From Daphnia carinata (Eukaryota > Arthropoda > Branchiopoda > Diplostraca > Daphniidae): 64,000 nt of DNA. The DNA is taken from contig NC_081331.1 in assembly GCF_022539665.2 (NCBI RefSeq), forward strand, positions 13,238,638 through 13,302,637, read 5' to 3'. Each line of letters begins with the position of its first letter. The stretch's first letter is position 1. The position numbers and the translations under genes are program-made. The notes beneath the pieces are model-generated. The model did not search any database. It worked only from the letters and a program-made list of their open reading frames with translations, and was not told the DNA's origin. Positions 13,301-26,200 of the stretch are shown here, one piece after another.

Positions 13301-16300
13301 ACTTTAAGTATAATGTCATGTTACGCAACACAAGTGTGCGTTATCACAAATGTCCTTTGCGTGAGCCCATTTTCAACAGCTATCTCTCGTGCCTTTAACT
13401 ATTTATGTACGAACTAGGTAAACGATCTCGTGTCAATAATCATTTCGCTTATCGTGATGCAAAAAAATGTTTGATAAGTTCAATTCCTTTTCAAACTTTA
13501 TCGTCGATTATCAACGCAAAGTTGCACGGTATCCAGCGCAAATGTCATATAGATTTAATGGTTTATTTTGCGGATTGTTGGCCGATTCCCAGCCACTTGT
13601 GGCAGTTTTTTTTCATATCCGCCATTCCATGTTAAAGATCCTTGCAGCATCATCCCGATCATATCTTGTTCACGTCTTACGAACGCGTAACGATTTGACG
13701 CATCTGCGGGATGAGCATTAAACAGACGTCCATCATGCCACGCTCCCATTGGTTTGGCTGATTGAGTAACATAAAAGCTGATAGTTCTGTTTCCTATATT
13801 CCCCAATCCATCATAAACGATACATCTTTCAAAAATTGCGCGGTGCCTATCCCTTTTTCCTCTGCTGCTTTGATCCCTTGGCGAAGATAAACGAAGGTTA
13901 TCTATACGTGTAAACATAAAGAAGTGCTACCATCATGGGCAGGTCCGCGCAATAACGGACTCAATCGCTATGCAGGTAAAATTTAAACTGGAAGTTTATT
14001 CCTTGATGTACGTTCAGGTTGTTCATTTCTCAGTATTATAACAAACTCACGCTGTTTTTTTCTTCCTGTGTTCGTTCTTTTAATTATAAGCTATCGCAAT
14101 CGATTTGAGTTGTTGGACGGCAACTTGTTGGTCCCCATTTCCCTAACTTCTTTTAGAAAATCAATCGCATTAGATTTGGCCTTTTCACAGACAGGCTCAG
14201 ATCTGCGGACTTGGCAAAATTCAAATTCCAGCTCTAGTAAGATTAATCCATCATTTGAGTAGATATAGGTCAGTTGAAAAAGACAATGGCCATGAAGTAT
14301 GGACACGAGTTATTTCCATCAATCACTTTTTTTTTGCTGAAACCGTAACCCCCCCCCCCCCCAATGTATGAGAACTGGACGTCAAGACAACTCTTTATTT
14401 ATGGCCGTCAACTTTGTATTCCGTTTTGAGTTTTTACTGCCACCGACTATTTATCCATTGCCTTCTGTATTTGACCTAGATCCTGTAACTTCCTTTCGTA
14501 AACGATCTTATTGGGCATTAACTTTGGGGAAATTCAAAATAGCAGAAGACCATTTATAAATAGCCCTGGTCACGTGCCGAATGTCGTGTATTTTGCTTAC
14601 ACGCACCCGTAGTAAGTACTGAAATAAAAAAAAGGGGGTAAAAAAAAATCATTCAGACTGTCGCAAGGCATTAGAAGTGACGATAGAAAGGCAGTGTCCT
14701 AAGCTTTGCGGTTAAAACGCACATCGGTTTGGCGTCATTGGCTGCGGTAGCATACTTTGTGTTAAGAATGCAGCCAGCACTCAGCTAACTCTGTACCGGG
14801 GGGTGCTTGTTTTAGCTGGACACGTCTAGGTAACTACGATGAGAAAAAAGGGAGTGCTGAGAGGATGAAGCGATGGCCAACAACGCCCACAACATTTCTG
14901 TTTGTTTAAGGTTTAAAAACAAAATTCAGCTGACCCGAAAGAAAGAAGATGTTGGTGAGTACAGAATGTTACATTGTAACCAATGTTGGTGTAACGCATT
15001 CAACTCGTATTTGTATTTTTGTTTTGGACGCTACACAAAATAGTGTGCTGCGATGAACGAAATCATAAACAGAACAATTGAATTTCAGTTAGTACCTGTC
15101 CCTATTTGTATTTCCTACTGCAAGTGTTAAATTTCTTATTGACGGCCACGTCATGGTCGTCCCTTTTTTTCTTTTTCAGAAATATTGAATGATGTGAGTT
15201 TTTGTGTTGCCAAAATAAATTCACGGGATGACGGCGTACCCCAACGATTTCTGCCCTACAAATTCTATAAAAACGTCAGCTTTATCGCATGACTTTGCCA
15301 GACTCTGACGTTTGTACTTGTTTGTTTAGAATATGATAACATGTTTGGATGCCATAAGATTCCTATTTTGTTTTTATTCCTCTTCCCTCTTTGTTTCGTA
15401 GCCGCAAAGAGGAAGCAAAAATGAACGCTGCGTGATTCTGAGTACCGAACGGATAGGATTACGCACACGTTAGGATTGCAGTCAATCCAATCAATTCAAA
15501 TTATTCCGTTAGTCATCATACAACTCATTTCTTTGCAATCTGTTTTTACGTAGAGTAGAGGAACTGTCGCAAATGATTGTCGTGAAATCAGAACGAAAGC
15601 CCATACACCCATTCCGTTTCTATTCTTAGTCTATATTGCACAATAGACTGTCGAGAGTTGCCGGGCATTATGTGCGAGGAAAAAAAGAAAAGGGATATTT
15701 TCACATGCTCGTTTTTGCTGCAAGTCTAAGAGTGTGTGTGTGAGTAAGAAGTTGATGGAACGGGTTATTCAGAGCACATGCCACGCAGAGCCGTGGGATG
15801 GCAGTCGAAAGTGCCTTGTGTTTTGCCAACTGCTACCCGTTGTGCCATGTCCAATCAATAAGCCGTCGTTCGTTTTTCCTGCAAGTGTATGACTCTGTGT
15901 GTATAAATATACAGTCACGAATGAGAGACCAACATTGACTTTTCTCTTCTCACATTCATCAGCTTTATTTTTATTGCGTAAGGACTCTTCCTTAGCTACA
16001 GAGAATGAGACTTGAATGATGCAGTTGTAATGTAAGAATGTTGCAACGTGATTTTTGTGGTAGGGTGAATTCCGATCGTGCCCTAATTTCTGAATAGCTA
16101 AACAGCTTCGAAACGGTTGAATTACGACATACCCTAGCCCATTCTTTTTTCTGTCACTTTCAATAGTATGAGTCTATTTATAATACGAAACTATACATCT
16201 CCCTTGTGGACTATGCTAGATACTGTGTAACAACAAAGACTGTGTGGATTCTCTTTGATTTTCACGACAACTCGTGTTCTTGTCCTTTTTTTTAATGGGG

Positions 16301-19300
16301 GAAAGTGAAAAGAACTCGTTCCATGTCCGATGAAAACAGCTAAAAATATGATGGTATGTTCGGTAATCATCACGCATAGGTAAAAACAAATGAAACACCG
16401 TGCTAGACATCAGCGTCTTATTTTCCAGTTGATGGGTTTAATTACCTCTGCGGGAAGTTAAACGCAAAGTTTCAATAACAGAAGGAAGTGATCTAAAGGG
16501 GATCTTCTAGGTTGAACGCGGTAGTGGATATTCAAAATACAAAAGAAGGCAGTTTAACGACTTGGCACGACTCCCGTTCACGCTTGTTTTTCGTTCAGCC
16601 GAACGTAATTGCGTTGGTGTTTTGAATCCCAACAAGGGGATGGCGCAAAAGTATTCACAGGTAGATTGATTAGCTCTTGGAGCAAAAACAACATTCAATT
16701 ATTTGCTTGGCTGTTAAAAAACAACATAATTTTGGCTCCCCAAAAGGGCTAATGATCATAACTATGAAACTTTAGACTTGGATGTTGGGATGCCGGATTG
16801 AACGTTATGATGGCGTTAAAGGGGGAAAATCCCAATCGTTTATCACTACGACGAAGGTGGCAGCGTTATTGAACTGTCAGTTTCTTGTCATAACTCAAAA
16901 TAGCTGATGAGGCGATAAAAAAATTTCACGAGAAACATAAAAGGATAAGAAAGAAAATACCCGAATTAGTGGAGAACGTAATTAAATGGCGTATGAATGA
17001 AAACATGTCATCTAAATGAGGACGGCGTTAAGAGAGTTAATCGCAGCCACTGTTTTACGTTGGCTTAATAACTGGCACATACAATAATCGACCTACTGCA
17101 CTACTGTCCTTATTTTGGGGGCAGGTACATTGACATCTAATCATCTTTGTTATTCTTCGTCCGGTTGAACAGGAAAAACGAAAATCAAAATGAGGTCCCG
17201 TTTGATGCACGCGGATGCGGGTGCTAGAATTTTTCTTGTCACTTATCAGAAAGTGTAAAATGACGTATTGTCGTTTGATCTGTAGTGAAGATTGGGATCG
17301 ATAACGTTATCTCGCATCCGCCACTCCCGATATTCAACGGGAAACGGAGGCGGAAAAGAATTTTTCCGCACCGGAAACAAAACATAATGAGGGGATCTCG
17401 GGTTCACGATGACGGTACAAAAAACTCAAATTTCTTATAAAATTTTTCTTTTTCCGCATTATTCTACTTTCTTTTTGAATTTTCTTTCCCGCTCCCCATT
17501 TTGTTGTTGTTGCGTCATTTGAAAATCAAAACGAAACGAATTCGCTAGAAAAAAAAATGGCTCCAATCCACCGAAATAAAACGCCAAGAAAAACACGAAA
17601 TCGAGACTGTTCCAGTGGTATCAAGTATAAAGGGCAACACAGTACCCCGCCCTTTCGCTATAAACGTCTGTCGAGGCACGTTTTATTTCGGAATAAGCTC
17701 CACATTGTCTACGTCTCTTGTAACGCTCTCATTTATGTCGTCCGTCTGTTGCTCCAGTCTCCGATACAGATTGAAGGCGTCAAAAACGTGCCATCCGACG
17801 CCAGATTTCTGCGCTCCGTTATCCGATACTCGACACCTTTCCTTGTTGAACCCTTTTTGTGTGTCTCCTTTCTTTTTGACGCACAAAGATGTAACACATA
17901 CCCGTAACGCGAGCTGCTCGAATGAATCCGCCATGTCTTTGATCGGCCGACCTTTGACGGCCAATCACGCGATATGGCCGAGCTTGTTTTATCATTTTAT
18001 AGGAATGCGTACTGTATGGCCTTTTGGAAGCCGTATCGTACCATCTAAAGAGATCAAGAATAAACGCCCACGACGGTCGACTTTGATGCTCAAAATCTAA
18101 AGCTTCGGCTGTGACCGGTAAGTTTACAGAGAAAGGACACGGCCCATTAAACTTAGATTGCTCGTATTATTGCTTATAGATACCGCTGTGTATAGGTAGC
18201 AAACGTGTTGAACGAATTGCATCAGCGTCAATATTTGTTGCCTTTCCGTCGTTTTGTGCGGTTCGTCTTGTAATCACAGCAATTGATTTTGTTAGCGTCG
18301 TATACTCGTGATTTCTTTTTACATCGAAACATCCAATTCATAAAAGATAAAGACATTTGATAAACACAGTAGTTTAACAACATCGCTAAGCATTAATCAT
18401 TTCAAATTCGCAAATTTTTTGGGGGGCATCAAAGTATACAAATTGATATCGGTTGTAAGGATGTCCATCAAAGACTTGCTGTCCGCCCTTTTCTCGTCTG
18501 CGAGTGATTAATCTCTTTCGATGCGTCAAGACTAACGATTCCATCAAAAACGGCAAAGGGGTGGATGGATGGAAGAAGCAGTAACGGTAACTCGCTCTTT
18601 TGTATGTCTCCCAAGCATTGCTGGCATTGTGGCAACATAGATTATATGCACCCGATGATAGCGATGAATCGATAAGGATCACTTCTAGTGAGGTCTTTCA
18701 TCGATTCTAGCCCCCCTGATGTGTGGGAATCTACAAAAATCAACACTATTTTCATGTTCTGACGTTGTCCTCAATTGTTTTAACCAAACCGAATTTGAAC
18801 AACATTTATTCTTTATAGGGTTGGTTGAATAATTAATTGTCTCCGGGACGTCCCCTTTTTTTGGCTTTTCTCCCAAAATCCTTGACTAACCCCTTCCTTT
18901 AACTCCAACTAGCTGAAAATGGATGATACTCTTGAGCTCGTTTGCTCTTTGTCCGTCCTCTTTTCGCCTCCATTGGCTTCCCTCGAAACATGCAAGAAGC
19001 TGAGGCATACTGGCACAAACAGTGTCCGAATGCCGCGTATACTTCCAAATTGAATTGTCACCGAAAAAGCAGAGGGATGACGAGTTATTTTTTCTGAATT
19101 CGTTTCGCTCGAACGGAATGTTAGTTGTTTTAAGTTACACAAACGTGAAAAAGTCCTTCAATTTCAAGTCCCTCGTCCATCACGTTTTGACTTATTTCCA
19201 AATATTCGCGCCAAATATAAATAGAATGGTAACAAACGCTATAGACTAGAGTCGCGATACACTGCAAATATATTCTTTAGCTCATGCGCTCGTAAATAAT

Positions 19301-20282
19301 ATCGTGACATTGATGTTTTCTTGAACCCAGTCTTTCAGATAAGGTAAGAAACGACTATGCCCTTGATTCTTAAGCAGCTCCACCCTTATTTCATTGCATA
19401 GTTACGAATTATTAGTGCACTAACAATGACCCCATACGAATGGACACCCAAGTCGTGGACAAATTATCACGATATAAGGCACGTAACGCTCACATGCGTC
19501 AGTCCAAATATTTACCTTTGGGATTAATCTCATTACTTCTGTTCCCGGCTGTTCTTTATGTGTCTTGGTGTGGAATGACCCCACCGCAGGTTTTAATCCA
19601 TTTGGAACATATAAAATGATGAATAATTCTTTGTTTTGTTATAATACAATATGCGGGCGGGGACTATGTTTTTCTATTCCGCATTCCGCCACTGACGAAA
19701 GCACAGCGTGCGATGCGTGCCCGTTCGTGTGCTATATAGAAAAAGAACCCCCCCAAACAGAGACGATGAAAATTGCTTGCCGACAAAATCCCCTTCGGTT
19801 GCGTAAACTCAATATTTTATTTTTCTATTTACACTAGGATCTCAAGCTTCAAACGGCCAAAACTAGTGAAACTGGCGGACGGCAACGTGTCTGCGCCTGA
19901 TTCCGGGAATTGCGGCAAACAGATCGGTTGGTTACCATGCTACCACTGCCTTTTGTTTTTTTGTTTTTTTTGTTCATGTACGTACCGATGCACCGGCAGC
20001 CGTGTAGAGACATAAGAGAACAACGAGTCCCGCGTGAGCTAATCCTTTGCGTAATCGCGGATTAGAGCTCAGGTAACGCCAAATGACTCCTCCGCACCTG
20101 CTGCTTCTGGTGCCGTTTGCAGCACCGTTGACCGACGGTGTTCCAATCATGGCGATTGTAACACCTCCATCACCTGGACTGCCCATCATCGAAAGTCTTT
20201 CAGCACCCCTGAGGCTTGTAGGACTACCGGGCTGACTCACGGTTGAGTTCAAACGTAGAAATGTGTTACCAGCAGAGCTCAT
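7391..20282 (-). CDS. Two-pore-domain potassium channel (TWIK/KCNK family)
   Basis: K2P background potassium channel subunit; two such subunits dimerise in the plasma membrane to set resting potential. Seven exons (20282-19986, 13205-13032, 12879-12777, 10866-10564, 10235-10176, 8028-7891, 7773-7391) join to 485 residues with all phases compatible. Order: a Gly/Ser-rich cytosolic N-terminus; TM1 (AGLVVLLCLYTAAGAS, about residues 84-99); an extracellular cap helix region (VFQWLEQPHELEQS onward); pore 1 with TTIGYGNIAP; TM2 (FCIFFALIGIPFTLTVIADL); TM3 (SVVLVVALLIVYIAIGGGIF); pore 2 with TMTTIGFGDLVPG; TM4 (MLVSIAYILVGLALTTSII); and a 127-residue cytosolic tail with a Trp/Glu cluster (MEWDECWEERW). 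Filters are GYG and GFG, the usual K2P pair. Four of the six introns fall after the first codon base. Intron 1 is 6.8 kb, intron 3 1.9 kb and intron 5 2.1 kb. Which insect or vertebrate KCNK is closest cannot be settled by eye. Confidence 0.93.
8084..8129. repeat. Perfect 12-bp inverted repeat (hairpin) beside K2P exon 6
   Basis: ATAGAGGAATTT at 8084-8095 is answered by AAATTCCTCTAT at 8118-8129 across a 22-base loop, in the intron about 55 bases upstream of the exon 6 acceptor. It may be a small repeat relic or an RNA hairpin near the splice site. Confidence 0.6.
8686..9374 (+). CDS. Possible small gene nested antisense in K2P intron 5
   Basis: Two plus-strand segments, 8686-8919 and 9216-9374, have in-phase borders: a good donor (CTG then GTGAGA) and an acceptor ending GTTAG. 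Joined, they give 130 residues. The first part is MSGIDTQASGEDINVSTESA onward; the second begins NGQRTTGLFNGSGSDKN and ends in a basic stretch (LRRDRRATVTIAFV). Without splicing the first frame runs to 87 residues. An AATAAA follows at 9489-9494. I recognise no family, and the ATG context is not strong. It lies entirely inside an intron of the channel on the opposite strand. It could be a chance frame; transcript evidence decides. Confidence 0.3.
13206..19985. other. K2P intron 1 (6.8 kb)
   Basis: Large first intron of the channel. It holds a poly-C run at 14349-14362, poly-A/T tracts and many short frames on both strands. The only segment with exon-like borders that I noticed is 17934-17902 on the minus strand (a start codon, ten more codons and a strong GTATGT donor). 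No recognised protein family or transposase. Confidence 0.5.
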
Positions 20283-23237
20283 CTCGTTATCGTTGATTAA
20301 GTGGACACCTTTTACTTTCTTGTTGATTCAACTGATTAGCGATATCACACTGTACGATCCGAACGTGAAGCACTTTGGAAGGTGCTGGAAATATTTCTTA
20401 TAATCCGCTCATTGTGTTTAATTTAGTAAAAAGAGAACTCGTGTCGATTGAATTTTGTTTGGCACACAAAAACACCTGCGTGAAAGCCAATCTGTATTCT
20501 TTAAATGATGAGCTCGGCTTGAAGGCGGAAAGGATGATCCTCTCCATGCCGGTGCCCGTGCGAGACTGACCAGCCCGACGGTGTGGACGACTCTAGAAAT
20601 AGCTACAAAACGACAGGGTGCACACAACAACGGGCACAATGCGAGACCGTTGAGGCCATCGCGGCGAATCCATACAGAATAGACACAGCGTCTATATACG
20701 TGGCTGGTTGTTGACTTTTGGATATACTCGTATAGTATGTACCACCATAGTGCATACTACAGTGTAACTTTAGTCGAGAGCGATGGCATGTCGGCGCAGG
20801 CATCACCCGCTGCTCGTCTACATTAACCCGAAACCTTGGGAGCGAACGACTGTAGTGGCCGATGCAGCGGAACGGCATCGTCTATACGTGTACAGGGCTA
20901 AACCACCTGAAGTATATGGTAGACGTGTCGGGAAGAGAGTTAACGAATGTAAATCTACAACCGAGAGCTGTTTCATTTATCTGTTTTTCGTGAGTGCTGC
21001 ATGCGCGACTGATGTCGGTGAAGCGCAGCAAAGAGACGTGGATATAAATGGCGGGAACATCAACTATATCGCTCGTGCGTGTTCATTTTCATCTCAAATA
21101 AAAGTCTGTTTGGAAGTGAACTAAAATTAGGATGGTTCTTTAGTGTGTCACACCGTCTGGCAATGAAAATAGCGTCCCATTCATTAGCCTGCTCTGCTTT
21201 TTCTCAATTGTGTTGATGAGCACGCAAATCTCAGCAGTTTTCCTGCAAAGCTTCGTTCGGAGCATCACACCTGACATCTTCTCAAAACATTTTTGAAATA
21301 GCCTTCGTATCGTCAATTCTTTCGTTTTCTTTCGTGATGTCCTGTTCTAACCCATCGACTGAAAGAATTGCGAGGCTTTCTGCACTAGACTAATGGATTG
21401 GCTTATTTTGATTGTTGCTTGACGAGACGATGACTGTGTTAGTGTATTGTGTGTGAAACCGGACGGGTACATGTAGGCCGCTCTTCTTCAAGTCCATCTC
21501 CGGTTCCGCCTGACACTCTCGTCCGAGCGCAGTTGACCAGAAGAATCTTCGCTTTTCTTGGCTCACAACGACATCGTCGTTTTCGTTCGTTGTGACGTCG
21601 CGAACGCTAAAAACAATTGAAGCCCAACTGGCCAACCCAAACATGCTATTTCATTTTGGCGTTTTGTCATAGTTGGGGCAGAAGCAAAAAAAAAAGGGTT
21701 AACATTTCTGTTGGGTGACATCCAATCAATGCTAACTCGCTATGGTATTTGCATGTGTCAGTGTATATTGTTATTCGCTGTTCCACCTTCCTTCGCATTG
21801 TGATGCTGAACCATGCACGTCTAGCAATGTAAAACACGTTAATCAAGCTTGTGGACAAAGTTGTGTGAATTCACCTTCCTATACTGTCCATCCAACAAAG
21901 TGAGTCATAGCCAAAATGCCATTAGCGGAACAAGAAATGAATGCGTACAGTATTCATTATGTATTTCTATGGTTTATTCTTGACTTTTTTTTTTTGCGCT
22001 TTCATCGTCTTTAAATGATTGTACCCACCACAAATGTAAAAAATCAGGTGGAGACTGTTGACTCGGACTAATGACCAACTCATCATTCATTCCAACTGGT
22101 TGGCCAGCTGGAGACCTAGTGACATACGGCGGAAGTCAGCCAAAAACTGAGACATACCCACCTCTTTACTGCCGCGCGCATCTGCAAAGCTGTTTCGCGA
22201 AAACATTGGCATTCATCCAACAGCTCGTATAATCCAGCAGGTTTTTACCTCCGTGATTTAGAAGTCTATAGCGATGCCTACTTAATGGTAAGCTAGGATA
22301 AATCAAGCGAATATAATTTATGCCGTAGTTTTCAAGCGTAATTGGCAATTAGATGATTGTGATATCCAACACGGGCGTATCTTAAAGTAGCTGCTTTGAC
22401 AATATTTTCTCTCTCCATATCCTGCGTCTGCTGTCCAGAGTTACTTAGACGTTGATAAACAGGAAAAAAAAGGGGAGCAGTGACAGTATAAATTTATGGT
22501 GAAAGAAGACTCGGTTTGTTTAATCTATAAATGCAGCAATTGAAACTGCCAAGATGATTCCGCGAGATATCTTAGCGTTCCAACAAAACAATTACCATTT
22601 CTTACACAATATGGCGTGTGCGTCATTTAAGAAGATATAGTGATGATAGTATAATTTCCAGTTGGTGACGTGTAAGCGTACAACAGCTCGTGTAAGCGTG
22701 TAGATACGCATACATTCCGCGTATGCGATGGTGCACCCGTTCATTGCGAATGATTTATAAATAGCTTATGCAAATGGCACTAATCATGAGCGTCCCTCTC
22801 CATTGCCACATCAGTTTTTTTTTCTCAAAAGCTTGCGCACAGCAAGCCACGCAATTTCCCAAGTTGACAAACCTTTTCTTTTGGCTACTGAAAGTGTCCT
22901 AACAAACAGAACGCGCGGGTGCACGTGTGACTCATTTACCAGCTTTATTTTTATGGAACAGGAAAGAAAATAAAATATCGCCTACGTACCAGTAGCTTAC
23001 AGTAAATAGCTAACCTTTAAATTTCTGTATTGTGACAAGACTTTCGTGCTGCTTTCAAACTGCCACGAACCAAATGTATACCGTAATACTGTACACCCGT
23101 ACTTTGGGGGGGAGGAAAAGAAAAGTCGAGTAGAGGCGTGAAAATAAACATAAACATGAAAAAAAAAATAAAAAAAAGAAGGAATTGAAGCAAACAAACG
23201 GAGATGGGAATGCTCGTTTGGGCCCAAGTTTAGTCTT
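20283..23237. other. Intergenic region upstream of K2P and downstream of the FAS1 gene
   Basis: About 3 kb with the presumed channel promoter on its left and the FAS1 gene's 3' side on its right. A plus-strand frame at 20783-21124 has no family signature. A minus-strand AATAAA lies at 22944-22949, about 290 bases after the FAS1 stop. Nothing else recognised. Confidence 0.4.
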
Positions 23238-26200
23238 CTAGAAGAGGATATCGGTAAGGATGCGGTCGATAAAGTGGACTACTCCGTTGGTGGCACTCAC
23301 GTCGCTCTCGATCACGTTCGCTTCTCCGTTGATCCTCTCCAATTTACCTGCCAAAGCGGTGCGGGACGTAAAACAAAAAAAAAATCAAAAAATCAAAACA
23401 ATGTCTATGACGTGAAACGAATCGCTGGACGAACACCACAGCCAGTCAAGCAATTCATTTGCTGCGGAATGCAGTGAATAGAAACTGGAACAACTTGCGC
23501 ATAATGACGCATCGAAAACAAAAATGAATATACTCTGAAGCATTCATTACTTTTTCTGTTTTGGCGCGTGAGCTCGACACGTAGACGTCCGACACCGTGC
23601 AAGGTGGACAGCCACTGGCCGGCCTCCAGACCTTCACTGTAATAAGTTCCAGGAACGATGTGGTACCATAGCAGATCTTCGTCATCACCGATGAGTAACG
23701 TGATCCGGTGATGAGGTTAAGTGAACGAAGGAAAGAAAACAAATAAACAAATACCGAAATATTAAAATAAATAAAATAATAAAACATTGAAAAACAAAAA
23801 AAAGCATAGAAAAAAATAAATAGCTTTGGAAACAGAGGGTGTCGAAACAGACCGGAAACTCCGTCAAAATGGCAGAGGTAATGGCCAACTCTTTTGGCGT
23901 GCTATATACAAACTTTACAGTGGCAAATCAAAACAGTAGGAGTTTGGGAACTTTTACTGTGAAATGCTGTTTCGTTGTTCAGGAATAGGCGCTGCTCATC
24001 TTGGCTGATGCTCAAAAATGCCTCAGTTGTCCTGTAAATAAGACAGCCAGACAGAAAAAAAAAAAACAATAAAACAAACGGACTACGACATAAGTCACGA
24101 CCGCATCGCAGACGAGTTAAGACCGCAAATCTTGCAGTTGAAAAAGGTAAAGAGAAAACAACAAAAAAAATAATAAAACGTTACGGGACGAAGACAGACA
24201 GCGGAGAATCAGACGACAAGACCCTCGTGAGTGCGGGACCCAATAGCGAAGCTTGTAAACCTACTGGCAAAGAAATCCAAATGAGTCACAAACTTCTTTT
24301 GTTTTGCTTCAATCATCAAGCGAATTTTTGTTTGCTGACAACAAGCTGCACATTTTTCCTGACATCGAAATTCTCAGTATATCTGACAGACGAAAGCAAT
24401 GTTCCATGCATATTTTTCAAATCAATTTGTAAGAGTAGACATTTTTGTTTTTAACTCAATGACTATCGCGATAAACCCATCAGCAACACAAATTCTAAAA
24501 ATGTCAGCTTCTAATCATTGTTTAATCGTAAAAAATATTCGAATTACGCATAACGATTAAAAGTGTATACGCACTCTGGAACCTACCGCCGTCATTGAGG
24601 ATGTCTAATATGGTTTGTGAAGGAGTAGGGCTCGGCATTAGAACACGATCGACGATATGCACCAACAGTTTGCCTATACGTAGATCGTTCGTTAAGAACC
24701 GGGCACCGTTGACTGTCGTTACGGTATCCTGTTTCCAGATACAAAAAGTTATGAAATAAATTAGCACCCACATGACTGCAATGACACACTATAAAAAGAA
24801 TTACATTTAATAAGCTAAATAGATTTTAAAAAAAACAAGAAATACGATGAAGGTACCGCGATCAAGTATGACAAGTCATGCTATGGTCATGACTTTTGAA
24901 TGACGTTGGACTATGGAACACTGCAAATCGAAAGGAAGTGACTCATCATATACTTTGGTGGGGAAGTCTAACGTCTTTTAGCCCGCCGTTAGAACGAAGA
25001 CCATGTAAAGCAGGCATAAATTGGCACGCCCGTATAATAGTTCCGTGCCACCAACATCTTACGTGTCCCATTATTCCCGGCGTATATGTGCAAAGCGTGT
25101 ACGGTGGTTATCGTCGATCACATCACGGCCACGCCATTTATATAAGCTAACTTTTTTTTAAACACACACAAGGGCGAAACCGACCGTGACTAGGTTATCT
25201 CAACGTGAATTACTTCTTGAAAAGAAACAGTTTGGTACCGAAAAGGCGAAAGGTGAAACGATATATCAAGACAAATTCGATCGCTTTAGTTGAATGCGAA
25301 AACGACAAAGCAAGTCAACGTGTGTTGTAAATAAGAACGGCCCTGGGCCGACACCAACACAAAGACACAAAACGTAAAAAAAGTAGGAGTTTAAACGTAT
25401 AACGAAATTGAATAACATTCAATCTAATTAGCCATTTTCTGATAACTTACCCTATTCTCCGTGGCGTTGTAAATGTTGAACCTCAGTCGATGCGAGCCAG
25501 CCAATGTAACGTGAGTCGCTTCGTTTTCGAATGAAGACGAGTTAAGGTGATTAGGAATAACGTGATTCAACAATACTTCTCGTAGTGAATCTGGACGCGT
25601 GATCCATCGCCTTCGCTGGCCAGCAGAAATTTTATTAAACGCTGCATTGCTCGGTGCCATCAGAGTGTACTCTAAAATAAGAATAAAATTTGAATTCCAC
25701 TAAATTGACAGTTTTCTCTTTTAAATCACACCTTTATCTTGAAAGAGGGATGCGATATCCGCTTGGTTTATCAAAGAGGATAGAACTCTGAGATTAGCAG
25801 ATCGCAGATGACGAGTAAGTGAATCCTCCGTGCTGGACGCGTCCGCATTAGTTCCCAGGTTGTTGTCAGTCGTTTCGTTAACAGCGCTTTCGCCATCATC
25901 GTCATCATTTTCTTTATTAATGGAAGAAAAAACGGTAGCTAAAAAGGGAGACGGACTATTGCGCTTTCCTTGTTCGATTTCATCGGAATTATCGTCTTGC
26001 AAATTGTTGGCGTTCAGCGATAAAATGATGGAGTTTTCAGTTGATGTTAAGGTTTTAACAGGATCGTTGGATTCGGGAATGATGATGGTTATTCCACTAC
26101 TGGAGGATCGTTGCTCGGAGGATGTGACAAGATCATCTGGAATTGATGGACTTGGAAAGAATGAAACCGATGAGGTCAAACTATTAGGTTTCCTCCATAT

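Noticed and set aside
17557-18100. Overlapping plus-strand frames of 116 and 161 codons in K2P intron 1
   Set aside because: Two frames overlap in the same strand with no family signature, start context or splice support; local base composition simply lacks stops.
20783-21124. 113-codon plus-strand frame upstream of the K2P gene
   Set aside because: No recognisable motif and several short frames on the other strand; not distinguishable from chance.
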